Shown: positions 1 to 8,109, counted from the stretch's first letter. The stretch is DNA of 15,122 nt from an uncultured Lysobacteraceae bacterium (GCA_937897645.1 CALCNV010000175.1:1-15122); one strand, 5' to 3'. Made by a program: numbers and translations. The notes: generated by a model not told the origin, from the letters alone.

Positions 1-128
1 TCCGCGCCACGCCGATCGCCGAGGCGATGATGGCGCTGGTGCTGATGGACCAGGCCCTGCGCCACCGCGCGCAATGCGGCGACGTGGGCGTGGTGGATCC
101 GCTGATTCCAAGCGGAACCGCTGGCTAG
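1..128 (+). CDS. aroC: Chorismate synthase, C-terminal end (partial, cut by window start)
   Basis: The frame that enters the window codes from base 3 and ends at TAG 126-128. The 41 visible residues begin RATPIAEAMMALVLMDQALR and end in a short tail rich in Gly, Val and Pro. The pattern R-A-x-P-[IV]-A-E-A-M, then a helix with a basic end, is the conserved C-terminus of chorismate synthase. In the family this enzyme makes chorismate from 5-enolpyruvylshikimate 3-phosphate with reduced FMN, the last common step for aromatic amino acids. The active site lies outside the window. The next gene starts 4 bases after the stop, so the two are probably co-transcribed. Identification rests on the C-terminal motif alone. 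Confidence 0.85.
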   Translation, partial: RATPIAEAMMALVLMDQALRHRAQCGDVGVVDPLIPSGTAG

Positions 129-132
129 GCGT

Positions 133-1116
133 ATGACGGGAATGCGTCCGCGGGTGTGGGTGTCGCAGCCCTTGTTCGATGACCTCATCGACAGACTGCG
201 CGAGCATTTCGACGTCAGCGCGGTCCCCGAAGTCACGCAGTACACGTCCGAACAGGTCACGGCGGCATTGTGCGACGTGGAGGGCGCACTGGTCACCTTG
301 AACGAAGGCATCGGCGCCACGCAGATCGCAGACGCAACGTGCCTGCGCGCCATCGCCAACGTCGGGGTGGGCTACAACAACCTGGATATCCCGGCACTGC
401 ACGCTGCCGGGATCATCGCCACCAACACGCCCGACGTATTGACTGAAACCACGGCCGACTTCGGCTTCGCGCTGATGATGGCCACGGCGCGTCGCATCAC
501 TGAGGCCGAGCGCTGGCTGCGCGAAGGCCGCTGGCAGCAGTGGTCGTTCCAGACGATGCTGGGTGCCGACCTGCACGGCAGCACGCTGGGCATCCTGGGC
601 ATGGGCCGGATCGGGCAGGGCATCGCCCGGCGCGCGTCCGGTTTCAACATGCGCGTGCTGTACCACAACCGCAGTCGGTTGCCGGAATCGACCGAGCGTG
701 AGCTGCGTGCGTCATACGCCAGCTTTGATGGCTTGCTTCAGCAAGCGGACCATCTGCTGCTTGTCTTGCCGTATTCCGCGCAAAGCCATCACGTCATCGA
801 TGCGCGAGCACTGTTGCAGATGAAACCTACGGCCACGCTGGTCAACATCGCGCGCGGCGGCATCGTCGATGAGGATGCACTGGCCGATGCACTGGAAGGC
901 GGTCGGTTGGCGGCAGCGGGGCTGGACGTATTCGAAGGCGAGCCGGCGATAAACCCACGTCTGCTGGCGCTGCGCAACGTGGTGCTCACCCCGCACATCG
1001 CAAGCGGCAGCCTGGCCACGCGTCGTGCGATGGTGTCGTTGGCCGTGGACAATCTGATTGCTGCACTTGGGCATGGGCCACATGCTGGCGCGCCGCCAAA
1101 CCGGATTGGCGCGTAA
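133..1116 (+). CDS. D-isomer-specific 2-hydroxyacid dehydrogenase (glyoxylate/hydroxypyruvate reductase-like)
   Basis: The 327-residue protein has the two-domain layout and usual length of the D-2-hydroxyacid dehydrogenase family. The Rossmann motif GILGMGRIGQG lies at about residues 153-163. The catalytic triad is visible: Arg241 in NIARGGIVDE, Glu270 in FEGEP and His288 in LTPHIAS. The second beta strand of the Rossmann fold ends YHNRSRLP (Arg180, Arg182), where NAD enzymes usually carry Asp; basic residues there suggest NADP(H). The likely reaction is reduction of glyoxylate or hydroxypyruvate, but the substrate cannot be read from sequence. It starts 4 bases after aroC, probably in the same transcript. 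A second in-frame ATG at 142 is a possible start; neither ATG has a clear Shine-Dalgarno. The family is sure; calling it ghrB would be a guess. Confidence 0.9.
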   Translation: MTGMRPRVWVSQPLFDDLIDRLREHFDVSAVPEVTQYTSEQVTAALCDVEGALVTLNEGIGATQIADATCLRAIANVGVGYNNLDIPALHAAGIIATNTPDVLTETTADFGFALMMATARRITEAERWLREGRWQQWSFQTMLGADLHGSTLGILGMGRIGQGIARRASGFNMRVLYHNRSRLPESTERELRASYASFDGLLQQADHLLLVLPYSAQSHHVIDARALLQMKPTATLVNIARGGIVDEDALADALEGGRLAAAGLDVFEGEPAINPRLLALRNVVLTPHIASGSLATRRAMVSLAVDNLIAALGHGPHAGAPPNRIGA

Positions 1117-1130
1117 ACCCCACGCTTTCC

Positions 1131-1138
1131 GTTATCCT
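1131..1138 (+). promoter_or_regulatory. Candidate -10 box for asd
   Basis: GTTATCCT lies 15 bases after the stop of the 2-hydroxyacid dehydrogenase gene and resembles -10-like boxes before tpiA (GGCTATCCT) and fimV (GGCTATATT). No good -35 sits at 16-18 bp spacing. The box is 121 bases before the asd ATG, but only about 45 if the 76 bp REP dimer is taken out. This is a pattern guess. Confidence 0.3.
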
Positions 1139-1149
1139 TCAAGGTTCAT

Positions 1150-1225
1150 GTAGGAGCGCCCCATGGGCGCGAGCTTCTTGCGCGGGAACCTGCATCAAGA
1201 GCTCGCGCCCATGGGGCGCTCCTAC
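1150..1225. repeat. REP dimer (REPIN-like inverted pair), copy 1
   Basis: Two perfect 25-base inverted arms lie at 1150-1174 and 1201-1225, around a 26-base centre. Each arm begins GTAGGAG at its outer end and ends GAGC inward. Each arm also folds on its own: stem GCGCCC, loop CAT, stem GGGCGC. A conserved GTAG head, a small internal palindrome and a mirrored partner are the marks of the GTAG-type REP elements common in Xanthomonadales, which are mobilised by RAYT transposases encoded elsewhere. It sits between the dehydrogenase gene and asd, 33 bases before the asd ATG, and probably lies in the asd leader. Confidence 0.85.
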
Positions 1226-1258
1226 CATCGCCCACACCCCACAACCCCCGAAGAGAAC

Positions 1259-2299
1259 ATGAGCAACCAACCCCGCAGTTTCAAAGTCGCAGTCGTCGGT
1301 GCCACCGGTGCCGTGGGTGAAGTGATGCTGTCGATCCTGGCCGAGCGCAAATTCCCGATCAGCGAACTGGTGGCCTTGGCCAGCGAGCGCTCGGTCGGTG
1401 CCGATGTCGATTTCGGTGGCCGCAAGGTCGCGGTGCAGGATCTGGCAACCTTCGACCCGACCGGCGTGGACATCGCGCTGTTCTCGGCGGGTGGCGGCAT
1501 TTCCAAGGAGTACGGCCCGAAGTTCGCCGCGGCCGGCGCGGTAGTGATCGACAACTCCTCGGCCTTCCGCTACGACGACGACGTGCCGCTTGTGATCAGC
1601 GAAGTGAATCCGGAAGCAGCAAAGCAGCGCCCGCGCGGCATCATCGCCAACCCCAACTGCTCGACCATGCAGATGCTGGTGGCGCTGGCACCGATCCATC
1701 GTGCCGTGGGCATCGAGCGCATCAACGTGGCCACCTACCAGTCGGTGTCGGGCGGCGGTCGTTCGGCACTGGAGGAACTCGGCAAGCAGACCGGCCAGTT
1801 GCTCAACTTCCAGGACATCGACCCGCAGCGCTTCCCGGTGCAGATCGCGTTCAACCTGATCCCGCACATCGATGACTTCCAGGACAACGGCTACACCAAG
1901 GAAGAAATGAAGCTGGTGTGGGAAACCCGCAAGATCCTGGCCGACGACAGCATCCAGGTGAATCCGACCGCGGTGCGCGTGCCGGTGTTCTACGGCCACT
2001 CCGAAGCGGTCAACGTGGAGACCCGGGCCAAGATCTCCGTCACCGACGTGCGCAAGTTGCTGGAATCAGCGCCGGGCGTGGAAGTGGTGGACGACCACGC
2101 CGCGGGTGGTTACCCGACTCCGGTGACCCATGCCTCGGGCACGGATGCTGTGTACGTGGGCCGCATCCGCGAGGATTTCTCGCATCCGCGCGCCATCAAC
2201 CTGTGGGTGGTGTCGGACAACATCCGCAAGGGTGCCGCGCTGAATGCGGTGCAGGTGGCCGAGCTGGTGGCGGCAGAATCGGCAAACCAGGCCGGGTGA
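1259..2299 (+). CDS. asd: Aspartate-semialdehyde dehydrogenase
   Basis: This enzyme reduces L-aspartyl-4-phosphate to aspartate semialdehyde with NADPH, the branch point to lysine/diaminopimelate, threonine and methionine, in the cytoplasm. The 346-residue protein has the NADP-binding motif GATGAVG at residues 14-20, the catalytic Cys134 in NPNCSTMQ, and RVPVFYGHSEAV at 240-251, holding the substrate-binding Arg240 and the catalytic His247. Length and motifs fit the shorter asd class that is also found in Gram-positives. The start at 1259 is preceded by AAGAG; an in-frame ATG at 1163 lies inside the REP dimer and would add about 32 odd residues, so it was rejected. fimV and truA follow, as in many gammaproteobacteria. 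Confidence 0.97.
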   Translation: MSNQPRSFKVAVVGATGAVGEVMLSILAERKFPISELVALASERSVGADVDFGGRKVAVQDLATFDPTGVDIALFSAGGGISKEYGPKFAAAGAVVIDNSSAFRYDDDVPLVISEVNPEAAKQRPRGIIANPNCSTMQMLVALAPIHRAVGIERINVATYQSVSGGGRSALEELGKQTGQLLNFQDIDPQRFPVQIAFNLIPHIDDFQDNGYTKEEMKLVWETRKILADDSIQVNPTAVRVPVFYGHSEAVNVETRAKISVTDVRKLLESAPGVEVVDDHAAGGYPTPVTHASGTDAVYVGRIREDFSHPRAINLWVVSDNIRKGAALNAVQVAELVAAESANQAG

Positions 2300-2308
2300 G
2301 GCTATATT
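2279..2308 (+). promoter_or_regulatory. Candidate sigma-70 promoter for fimV
   Basis: A -10-like TATATT (2303-2308), within GGCTATATT, follows a -35-like TCGGCA (2279-2284, 4 of 6 consensus bases) at 18 bp. It overlaps the end of asd and would start RNA about 45 bases before the fimV start. Read-through from asd is equally possible. Confidence 0.4.
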
Positions 2309-2358
2309 CCGCACTGGGGAATGACCGGGGTAGCCGCAATGCAGGCTGAAATCTACTG

Positions 2359-4173
2359 ATGGCGCAGGACTTGGTGAAACACGCATGGCGTGGCCTGGCG
2401 GGTCTGGCGCTGTTGATGGCCAGTGGCGCTGCAATGGCACTGGGACTGGGCGAAATCCGGGTGAAATCCCAGCCCGGGCAGCCGCTGCTGGCGGAAATCC
2501 CGATCATTTCCAACGAACCCGGTGAACTGGAGCAGTTGCAGGCCCGGCTGGCCTCGCCGAGCACCTTCGACCGGGTCGGTTTGCCTCGGCCGGAAGGACT
2601 GGTCAGCGGCCTGAATTTCGCCGTGGCGCTCAGCGACGACGGCCGTGCCGTGATCCGGGTCACCAGCGCCGAACCGGTACAGGTTGCTGCAGTGAATTTC
2701 CTTGTCGAAGTGGATTGGGGGCAAGGCCGGCTGGTGCGCGAGTACTCGGCGCTGGTCGATGCACCCGGTGCGCTGGCCGCCGCAAGCCAGCCGGTCATCG
2801 AAGCGCCGCTGCCGCCGCCTTCCAACGCCATCATCCGCGAGCCAGAGCCGGTCGCGTCGGTACCCTTGCCGCCGGCACCTACGCCCGAACCCGCTCCGGC
2901 CGCGGTTCCCACGCCAGCACCCACTCCAACTCCAACTCCGGTTGCGCCCCGGCCAGCTCCGGTCGCGCCGCCAGCACCTGTCGCCGCGGCAAGCTCCGGT
3001 GAGGTCGAGGTGCAGCGCGGCCAGACCCTGTCGCAGATCGCGCGCGACGTCAGCCAGGGCTACACGCTGGACCAGTCCATGCTGGCCTTGCTGCGTGCCA
3101 ATCCGGATGCCTTCATCAGCGGCAACATCAACCGCCTGAAGCAGGGTGCGGTGCTGCGCGTGCCGCAAAGCGCCGAACTCGCGCAACTCGGCGAAGACGA
3201 GGCCGCGGCACTGGTGCGCGACCAGCTGTCCGAATGGCGCCAGGCGCGTCGTCCCATTCCGCAACCCGTGGATGCCGTTGCGACGCCTGTCGCCACCGCG
3301 CCCGCACGGGCCACCACCCCGGCCCAGCGCGTGGCGCCGGCCCGTCTGGAAATCGCACCGCCGGCCGCCAATGCGGCGACGCGTGCGGGAACACAATCCG
3401 GCATCGATGCCGAAGGCGAGGGCGACATGCTGGCGAACCAACAACTGACCCTGACCAAGGAAGAACTCGCCGCGCGCGAAGCCGAAGTGCAGGAATTGCG
3501 CACCCAGGTCGCCGAGCTCGAAAGCCTCAAGCAACAGCAGGCGAAGCTGATCGCGATGAAGGACAGCGAGTTGGCGTCGGCGCAGCAGCGCCTGGCCCAG
3601 TCGCAGGGTGATGCCGCGCAGCCGGTGTGGCTGTGGGCCGGCATTGGATTGCTGGTGGCCGGTCTGGTCGTAGCCTGGTTGATCGGTCGTCGCAAAGCGA
3701 CGCCAGTCGTTGCACGCCCGGCTTACGACAGTGCGGCGATGGCGGCTGCGATTCCGGTTGCCAGTGTCGAAGAGACCTCGGCAGTTGCTGCAGATGAGCG
3801 TTCGGCTGTCGCGGATGACGACTACGACAGCGACGTGCCTGCAACGCTGGACGAAGAAGTCGAAGCCTCGGCGGTGCTGGATGTGGAGCCTGAATTCCAG
3901 CCTGAACCTGACACTGCACCGGTTCCGCCGGTCGCTGCGGCGCAGGCCTGGACGACCGCGGCCACCAAGCCGACCTGGCACACGGGTGATGCAGGACTCA
4001 ATGTCGCGCCACTCAACGCAGCGCCTGCCGGCCGCGAGCGCCTCGAACTGGCGATTGCCTACCTGGACCTGGGCGACGTGGAAACCGCACGCGACCTGCT
4101 GAACGAGGTCGCCGTTGGCGGCGACGCGACTGCGCGTGACGAAGCGCTGCAGTTGTTGCGCGAACTTGGTTGA
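2359..4173 (+). CDS. fimV: FimV/HubP-family polar hub protein (LysM, one membrane span)
   Basis: FimV/HubP proteins mark the cell pole and support type IV pilus assembly and twitching. The order in this 604-residue protein fits: a Sec signal peptide (1-27, ending AMA); the conserved FimV N-terminal domain (28-136); a Pro/Ala/Thr linker (150-212) that includes TP repeats coded by ACTCC(A/G) hexamers at 2923-2940; a LysM peptidoglycan-binding domain (214-269); a likely coiled coil (362-415); one membrane span (423-443) followed by RRK; an acidic cytoplasmic stretch (470-520); and the C-terminal FimV motif (558-604), helical and TPR-like. It is much shorter than the roughly 900-residue Pseudomonas FimV, mainly in the cytoplasmic part. 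The start is uncertain: ATG 2359 has no Shine-Dalgarno, while GTG 2374 has AGGA four bases before it. truA follows 24 bases later. Confidence 0.9.
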   Translation: MAQDLVKHAWRGLAGLALLMASGAAMALGLGEIRVKSQPGQPLLAEIPIISNEPGELEQLQARLASPSTFDRVGLPRPEGLVSGLNFAVALSDDGRAVIRVTSAEPVQVAAVNFLVEVDWGQGRLVREYSALVDAPGALAAASQPVIEAPLPPPSNAIIREPEPVASVPLPPAPTPEPAPAAVPTPAPTPTPTPVAPRPAPVAPPAPVAAASSGEVEVQRGQTLSQIARDVSQGYTLDQSMLALLRANPDAFISGNINRLKQGAVLRVPQSAELAQLGEDEAAALVRDQLSEWRQARRPIPQPVDAVATPVATAPARATTPAQRVAPARLEIAPPAANAATRAGTQSGIDAEGEGDMLANQQLTLTKEELAAREAEVQELRTQVAELESLKQQQAKLIAMKDSELASAQQRLAQSQGDAAQPVWLWAGIGLLVAGLVVAWLIGRRKATPVVARPAYDSAAMAAAIPVASVEETSAVAADERSAVADDDYDSDVPATLDEEVEASAVLDVEPEFQPEPDTAPVPPVAAAQAWTTAATKPTWHTGDAGLNVAPLNAAPAGRERLELAIAYLDLGDVETARDLLNEVAVGGDATARDEALQLLRELG

Positions 4174-4197
4174 TTCCGCGGTAAGGCGGCAGGGCTG

Positions 4198-4989
4198 ATG
4201 CGCTACGCGCTGGGCGTCGAATACGACGGAAGTGAATACCGGGGTTGGCAGCGGCTGAGTCCACACGGCCAGCCCGGCGAGCCCACCGTGCAGGCGGCAT
4301 TGGAAGATGCGCTGTCCAAGGTCGCGGCCACGCCCGTCGAAGTCATCTGCGCCGGCCGCACTGATGCCGGCGTGCACGCGCAATGCCAGGTCGTGCATTT
4401 CGACAGCGATGCACTGCGCTCGCCGCGCAGTTGGGTATTGGGCACGACCACTTTCCTGCCGCCGTCCGTGTGCGTGCGCTGGTGCGTACCCGTTGCCGAT
4501 GATTTCAGCGCGCGCTTCGCGGCGCGTGCGCGGCGCTATCGCTATCGGCTGGTCAACCGCATCGTGCGTCCGGCGCTGGGTCGGCAGATGCTGAGTTGGG
4601 AACGCTCGCCACTGGATGCCGACGCCATGCATCGCGCGGCCCAGTCCCTGGTTGGCGAACATGATTTCAACGCCTTCCGTACCGTGCATTGCCAAGCGCC
4701 ACATGCGGTACGCCACCTGCAAGCAATCCGCGTGGTGCGCGAAGGCGAACAGGTAACGGTGGAGGTGCAGGCCAACGCCTTCCTGCACCACATGGTGCGC
4801 AACATCGTTGGCTCGCTGCTGCTGGTAGGTCGCGGCGAGCAGCCTGAAGCGTGGATGGGGGAATTGCTGGCCGGGCGCGACCGTCTCGTGGCGGGGCCTA
4901 CCGCACCTGCGGACGGTCTGGTCTTCCTGGGACCGCTATATCCGGCGATGTGGGGGTTGCCGGAGGAAGTGAGTTATTCAGGGGGTTAG
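4198..4989 (+). CDS. truA: tRNA pseudouridine(38-40) synthase
   Basis: TruA turns uridines 38, 39 and 40 in the anticodon arm of tRNAs into pseudouridine. The 263-residue protein has the family N-terminus (ALGVEYDGSEYRGWQ), the catalytic Asp56 in GRTDAGVHAQ, the basic RRYRYRLVNR stretch at about 112-121, and the conserved FLHHMVRNIVGSLLLVGRG at 195-213. Length is normal. AGGG lies just before the ATG at 4198. It is probably co-transcribed with fimV, an arrangement (asd-fimV-truA) found widely in gammaproteobacteria. The stop is followed almost at once by a composite repeat with no standard terminator. Confidence 0.96.
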   Translation: MRYALGVEYDGSEYRGWQRLSPHGQPGEPTVQAALEDALSKVAATPVEVICAGRTDAGVHAQCQVVHFDSDALRSPRSWVLGTTTFLPPSVCVRWCVPVADDFSARFAARARRYRYRLVNRIVRPALGRQMLSWERSPLDADAMHRAAQSLVGEHDFNAFRTVHCQAPHAVRHLQAIRVVREGEQVTVEVQANAFLHHMVRNIVGSLLLVGRGEQPEAWMGELLAGRDRLVAGPTAPADGLVFLGPLYPAMWGLPEEVSYSGG

Positions 4990-4990
4990 C

Positions 4991-5120
4991 GGTTGTTGGT
5001 TCTTGGTCGTTGGATAAGACCAAGGTCAAAGTCAAAGGCAAAGGCACCCCTCCTCAATCCTCCCCTGCTTCGCAAGGGAGGAGGCCAAAGCAAGAACCAA
5101 GAACCAAGAACCAAGAACCC
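4991..5120. repeat. Composite intergenic repeat between truA and trpF
   Basis: This element of about 130 bases fills most of the truA-trpF gap. From left to right: GGTTGTTGGTTCTTGG (from 4991); four imperfect hexamers of the AAAGGC type (5022-5045); an imperfect hairpin at 5059-5081 (stem CCTCCCCTGC, loop TTC, stem GCAAGGGAGG, one C/A mismatch); and four perfect tandem copies of AAGAACC (5092-5119). TTGGTTCTTGGT at 4996-5007 is the reverse complement of ACCAAGAACCAA at 5096-5107, so the outer ends are an inverted repeat and the whole could fold as one long stem-loop. It is unlike the REP dimers. It has no stop codon in the trpF frame, so it can be wrongly joined to TrpF. I cannot name the family with certainty. 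Confidence 0.7.
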
Positions 5121-5171
5121 AAGCAAACACCATCACCGAAACATGCACTCCCCGCTGCTACGCTGCGCCCC

Positions 5172-5807
5172 ATGACCCACACCCGCATCAAATTCTGTGG
5201 ACTGACCCGTGCCGAGGACGTGCGCCTGGCCGTGGAGTTGGGCGTGGACTACATCGGGCTGGTATTCGCGCCGCACAGCAAGCGCAGGCTCTCGATTGAG
5301 CAGGCATGCACACTGCGTGCGCTGGTGCCCGAGGAAATTGCAGTGGTGGCGCTGGTGATGGATAACGATCCCGCCGATATCCGCGCGATTGTCGAGCACG
5401 TGCAGCCCGATCTCCTGCAATTCCATGGCGGTGAGGATGACGCGTTCTGTGCCGCGTTCGCAGTGCCGTTCTTCAAGGCCATCGCGATGGGCGGTGAAGA
5501 TGAAGATGCCTTGGCGCGCACGGCTGAGTTTCCAACGGCCTGTGGCTATCTCCTGGACGGCCACGGCAAAGGCGAGCAGGGCGGCAGCGGCCAGCGTTTC
5601 GACTGGACGCGCGTGCCGCGATTGGACAGGCCGGTGCTGCTGGCGGGAGGCCTCGGCAGCGAGAACGTGGCGACCGCCATCCGCACGGCACGACCGTGGG
5701 GCGTGGATGTCTCCAGTGGCATCGAATCTTTGCCGGGGATCAAGAGTCCCGATCGCATGCGCATGTTCGTTGACGAGGCCCGGCGCGCTGACGCGCAGGC
5801 GGGTTGA
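5172..5807 (+). CDS. trpF: Phosphoribosylanthranilate isomerase
   Basis: TrpF rearranges N-(5-phosphoribosyl)anthranilate to CdRP in tryptophan synthesis. The 211-residue beta/alpha barrel has the usual length. Visible are KFCGLTR at 7-13 with the catalytic Cys9, LLQFHG at 81-86, LLDGHGKGEQGGSG at 127-140 with the likely general acid Asp129, and the phosphate-binding segments LLAGGLGSENV (156-166) and GVDVSSGIE (177-185). The start at 5172 matches the family N-terminus; the frame stays open upstream through the composite repeat, and that extension is rejected. No Shine-Dalgarno precedes the ATG, and a weak -10-like GCTACGCT ends 7 bases before it, so a leaderless message is possible. Its end faces the end of trpI, 6 bases away. 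Confidence 0.96.
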   Translation: MTHTRIKFCGLTRAEDVRLAVELGVDYIGLVFAPHSKRRLSIEQACTLRALVPEEIAVVALVMDNDPADIRAIVEHVQPDLLQFHGGEDDAFCAAFAVPFFKAIAMGGEDEDALARTAEFPTACGYLLDGHGKGEQGGSGQRFDWTRVPRLDRPVLLAGGLGSENVATAIRTARPWGVDVSSGIESLPGIKSPDRMRMFVDEARRADAQAG

Positions 5808-5813
5808 ACCTTC

Positions 5814-6713
5814 CTACCTGGCTGGCGTGATTTCCAGCTCGCGCCGCAGCCATTCCGCCAACTGCACGATGCGTGCATCGGCATCGCTGCGACGGCAGCA
5901 CAGCACCCAGCGTCCCGGCGCTTCCACGAATCCCCATGGCGCCACCAGTCTTCCCGCTGCGATGTCCTCGCTGACCAGGGGTTGCGGCGCGATTGCCACA
6001 CCCAATCCGGCCACGGCGGCTTCGAGCAGGTAGTACAAGTGTTCGAAGCCTGCGCCAAACGTCAGTGCATCCGTCTCCAGGCCGTTCGCACTCGCCCATG
6101 CCGGCCATGCCTGCGGGCGTGAGGTAGTGTGCAACAAGGCTTCGCCCCGTAATGCGGACGGTGGCTGATCGTGCAGCGATTCGTAGCCGGCATAACGCGG
6201 ACTCACCACTGCGCCGATGTACTCGTTCGCAAGTTCATGCACCTGCCAGTGGTCGTTGAGCGCTGGCTCGCCCAGGAACAGCGCGGCGTCCATTCCGCCC
6301 AGGCGTGCGTCGAACTCGCCTTCCTGCACGACCAGATGCAGGTTGAGGCCGGGAAGTTCGAGGGCCAGGCGAGGCAGGCGTGGAATGACCCAGCGGGCAA
6401 GCACGCTGCCCGGGCATCCGAGTACCAGTGCGGAGGGCGTGTTCTGGCGACGAAGATCAGTGCAGGTGTCCTCCAGTTGCTGGAACGCGCTGCCCGTGGC
6501 GTCCCGCAACTGCTCTCCGGCCGGCGTCAGGCCCAGGCCGCGGCCTTGGCGGATGAAGAGCGCCTTGCCCAGATCACCTTCAAGTGCCTTGATCTGTCGG
6601 CTCACGGCGCCATGGGTCACATGCAGTTCCCGCGCCGCCAGGGTCACGCTTTGCAGGCGAGCGGCAGCCTCGAAGGCATGCAGGGCATTGAGGGAGGGCA
6701 GTTTCCGGGCCAT
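5814..6713 (-). CDS. trpI: LysR-type regulator, TrpI-like activator of trpBA
   Basis: The 299-residue protein is a LysR-family regulator of normal length. The winged helix-turn-helix is at about residues 5-64 (LPSLNALHAFEAAARLQSV, then HVTHGAVSRQIKALE), and the effector domain at about 92-290. From memory it strongly resembles Pseudomonas TrpI, including the LLHTASRPQAWPAWA-type segment (here HTTSRPQAWPAWASANGL), GFEHLYYLLEAAVAGLGVAI and AAGRLVAPWGF. It is divergent from trpB, the hallmark of TrpI. In Pseudomonas TrpI binds between the genes and activates trpBA when indole-3-glycerol phosphate is present; the same role here is inferred. No clear Shine-Dalgarno precedes the ATG. A generic GcvA/AmpR-like regulator is the less likely alternative. 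Confidence 0.88.
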   Translation of the reverse strand: MARKLPSLNALHAFEAAARLQSVTLAARELHVTHGAVSRQIKALEGDLGKALFIRQGRGLGLTPAGEQLRDATGSAFQQLEDTCTDLRRQNTPSALVLGCPGSVLARWVIPRLPRLALELPGLNLHLVVQEGEFDARLGGMDAALFLGEPALNDHWQVHELANEYIGAVVSPRYAGYESLHDQPPSALRGEALLHTTSRPQAWPAWASANGLETDALTFGAGFEHLYYLLEAAVAGLGVAIAPQPLVSEDIAAGRLVAPWGFVEAPGRWVLCCRRSDADARIVQLAEWLRRELEITPAR

Positions 6714-6817
6714 TGATAAGTGAGTTTTACTGACGTGTCATTGCGATTTTATAGCTTTATAGCCGATTTCCTGTGCGTTAAAGTGCAGGTCCAGTACACA
6801 GATCGCCCATCCAGGCC
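6714..6817. promoter_or_regulatory. trpI-trpB divergent control region with candidate TrpI sites
   Basis: This 104 bp gap holds both divergent promoters and is clearly AT-richer than its surroundings. A TGAC-GT-GTCA dyad lies at 6731-6740 and a perfect tandem TTTATAGC TTTATAGC at 6748-6763. On the + strand TATAGC (6758-6763) could be a weak -10 for trpBA with no good -35, as expected of an activated promoter. On the - strand the tandem reads as two TATAAA boxes that could serve trpI. LysR regulators bind T-N11-A dyads; one match is T6717 to A6729, but such matches are common by chance. The role follows from layout; the exact sites are guesses. Confidence 0.6.
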
Positions 6818-8031
<1,214 letters not shown>

Positions 8032-8035
<4 letters not shown>

Positions 8036-8109
8036 GAGCGCCCCATGGGCGCGAGCCTTTCCTTTATCTGACAGTTGGCAAAAAGCTCGCGGGCATGGCC
8101 CGCTCCTAC
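8032..8109. repeat. REP dimer (REPIN-like inverted pair), copy 2, between trpB and trpA
   Basis: Inverted 25-base arms lie at 8032-8056 and 8085-8109 around a 28-base centre. The left arm is identical to the left arm of the copy before asd. The right arm differs from it at four bases, which flip two pairs of the inner hairpin: read from its own head the stem is GCGGGC-CAT-GCCCGC instead of GCGCCC-CAT-GGGCGC. The GTAGGAGCG head and CGAGC inner end are unchanged. The first arm overlaps the trpB stop codon. The element fills most of the 88-base trpB-trpA gap and would be transcribed with trpBA. Confidence 0.88.

Noticed and set aside
2353..4791. An 812-codon open frame on the minus strand opposite fimV and truA
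   Set aside because: It lies antisense to two clear genes, its product is rich in Arg, His, Gln and Gly with no recognisable domain, and long antisense frames are expected in GC-rich DNA with this codon bias.
5092..5119. Short tandem AAGAACC units considered as a CRISPR-like or iteron array
   Set aside because: The units are 7 bases with no spacers and no cas or replication genes nearby; four copies are too few and too short for an array.
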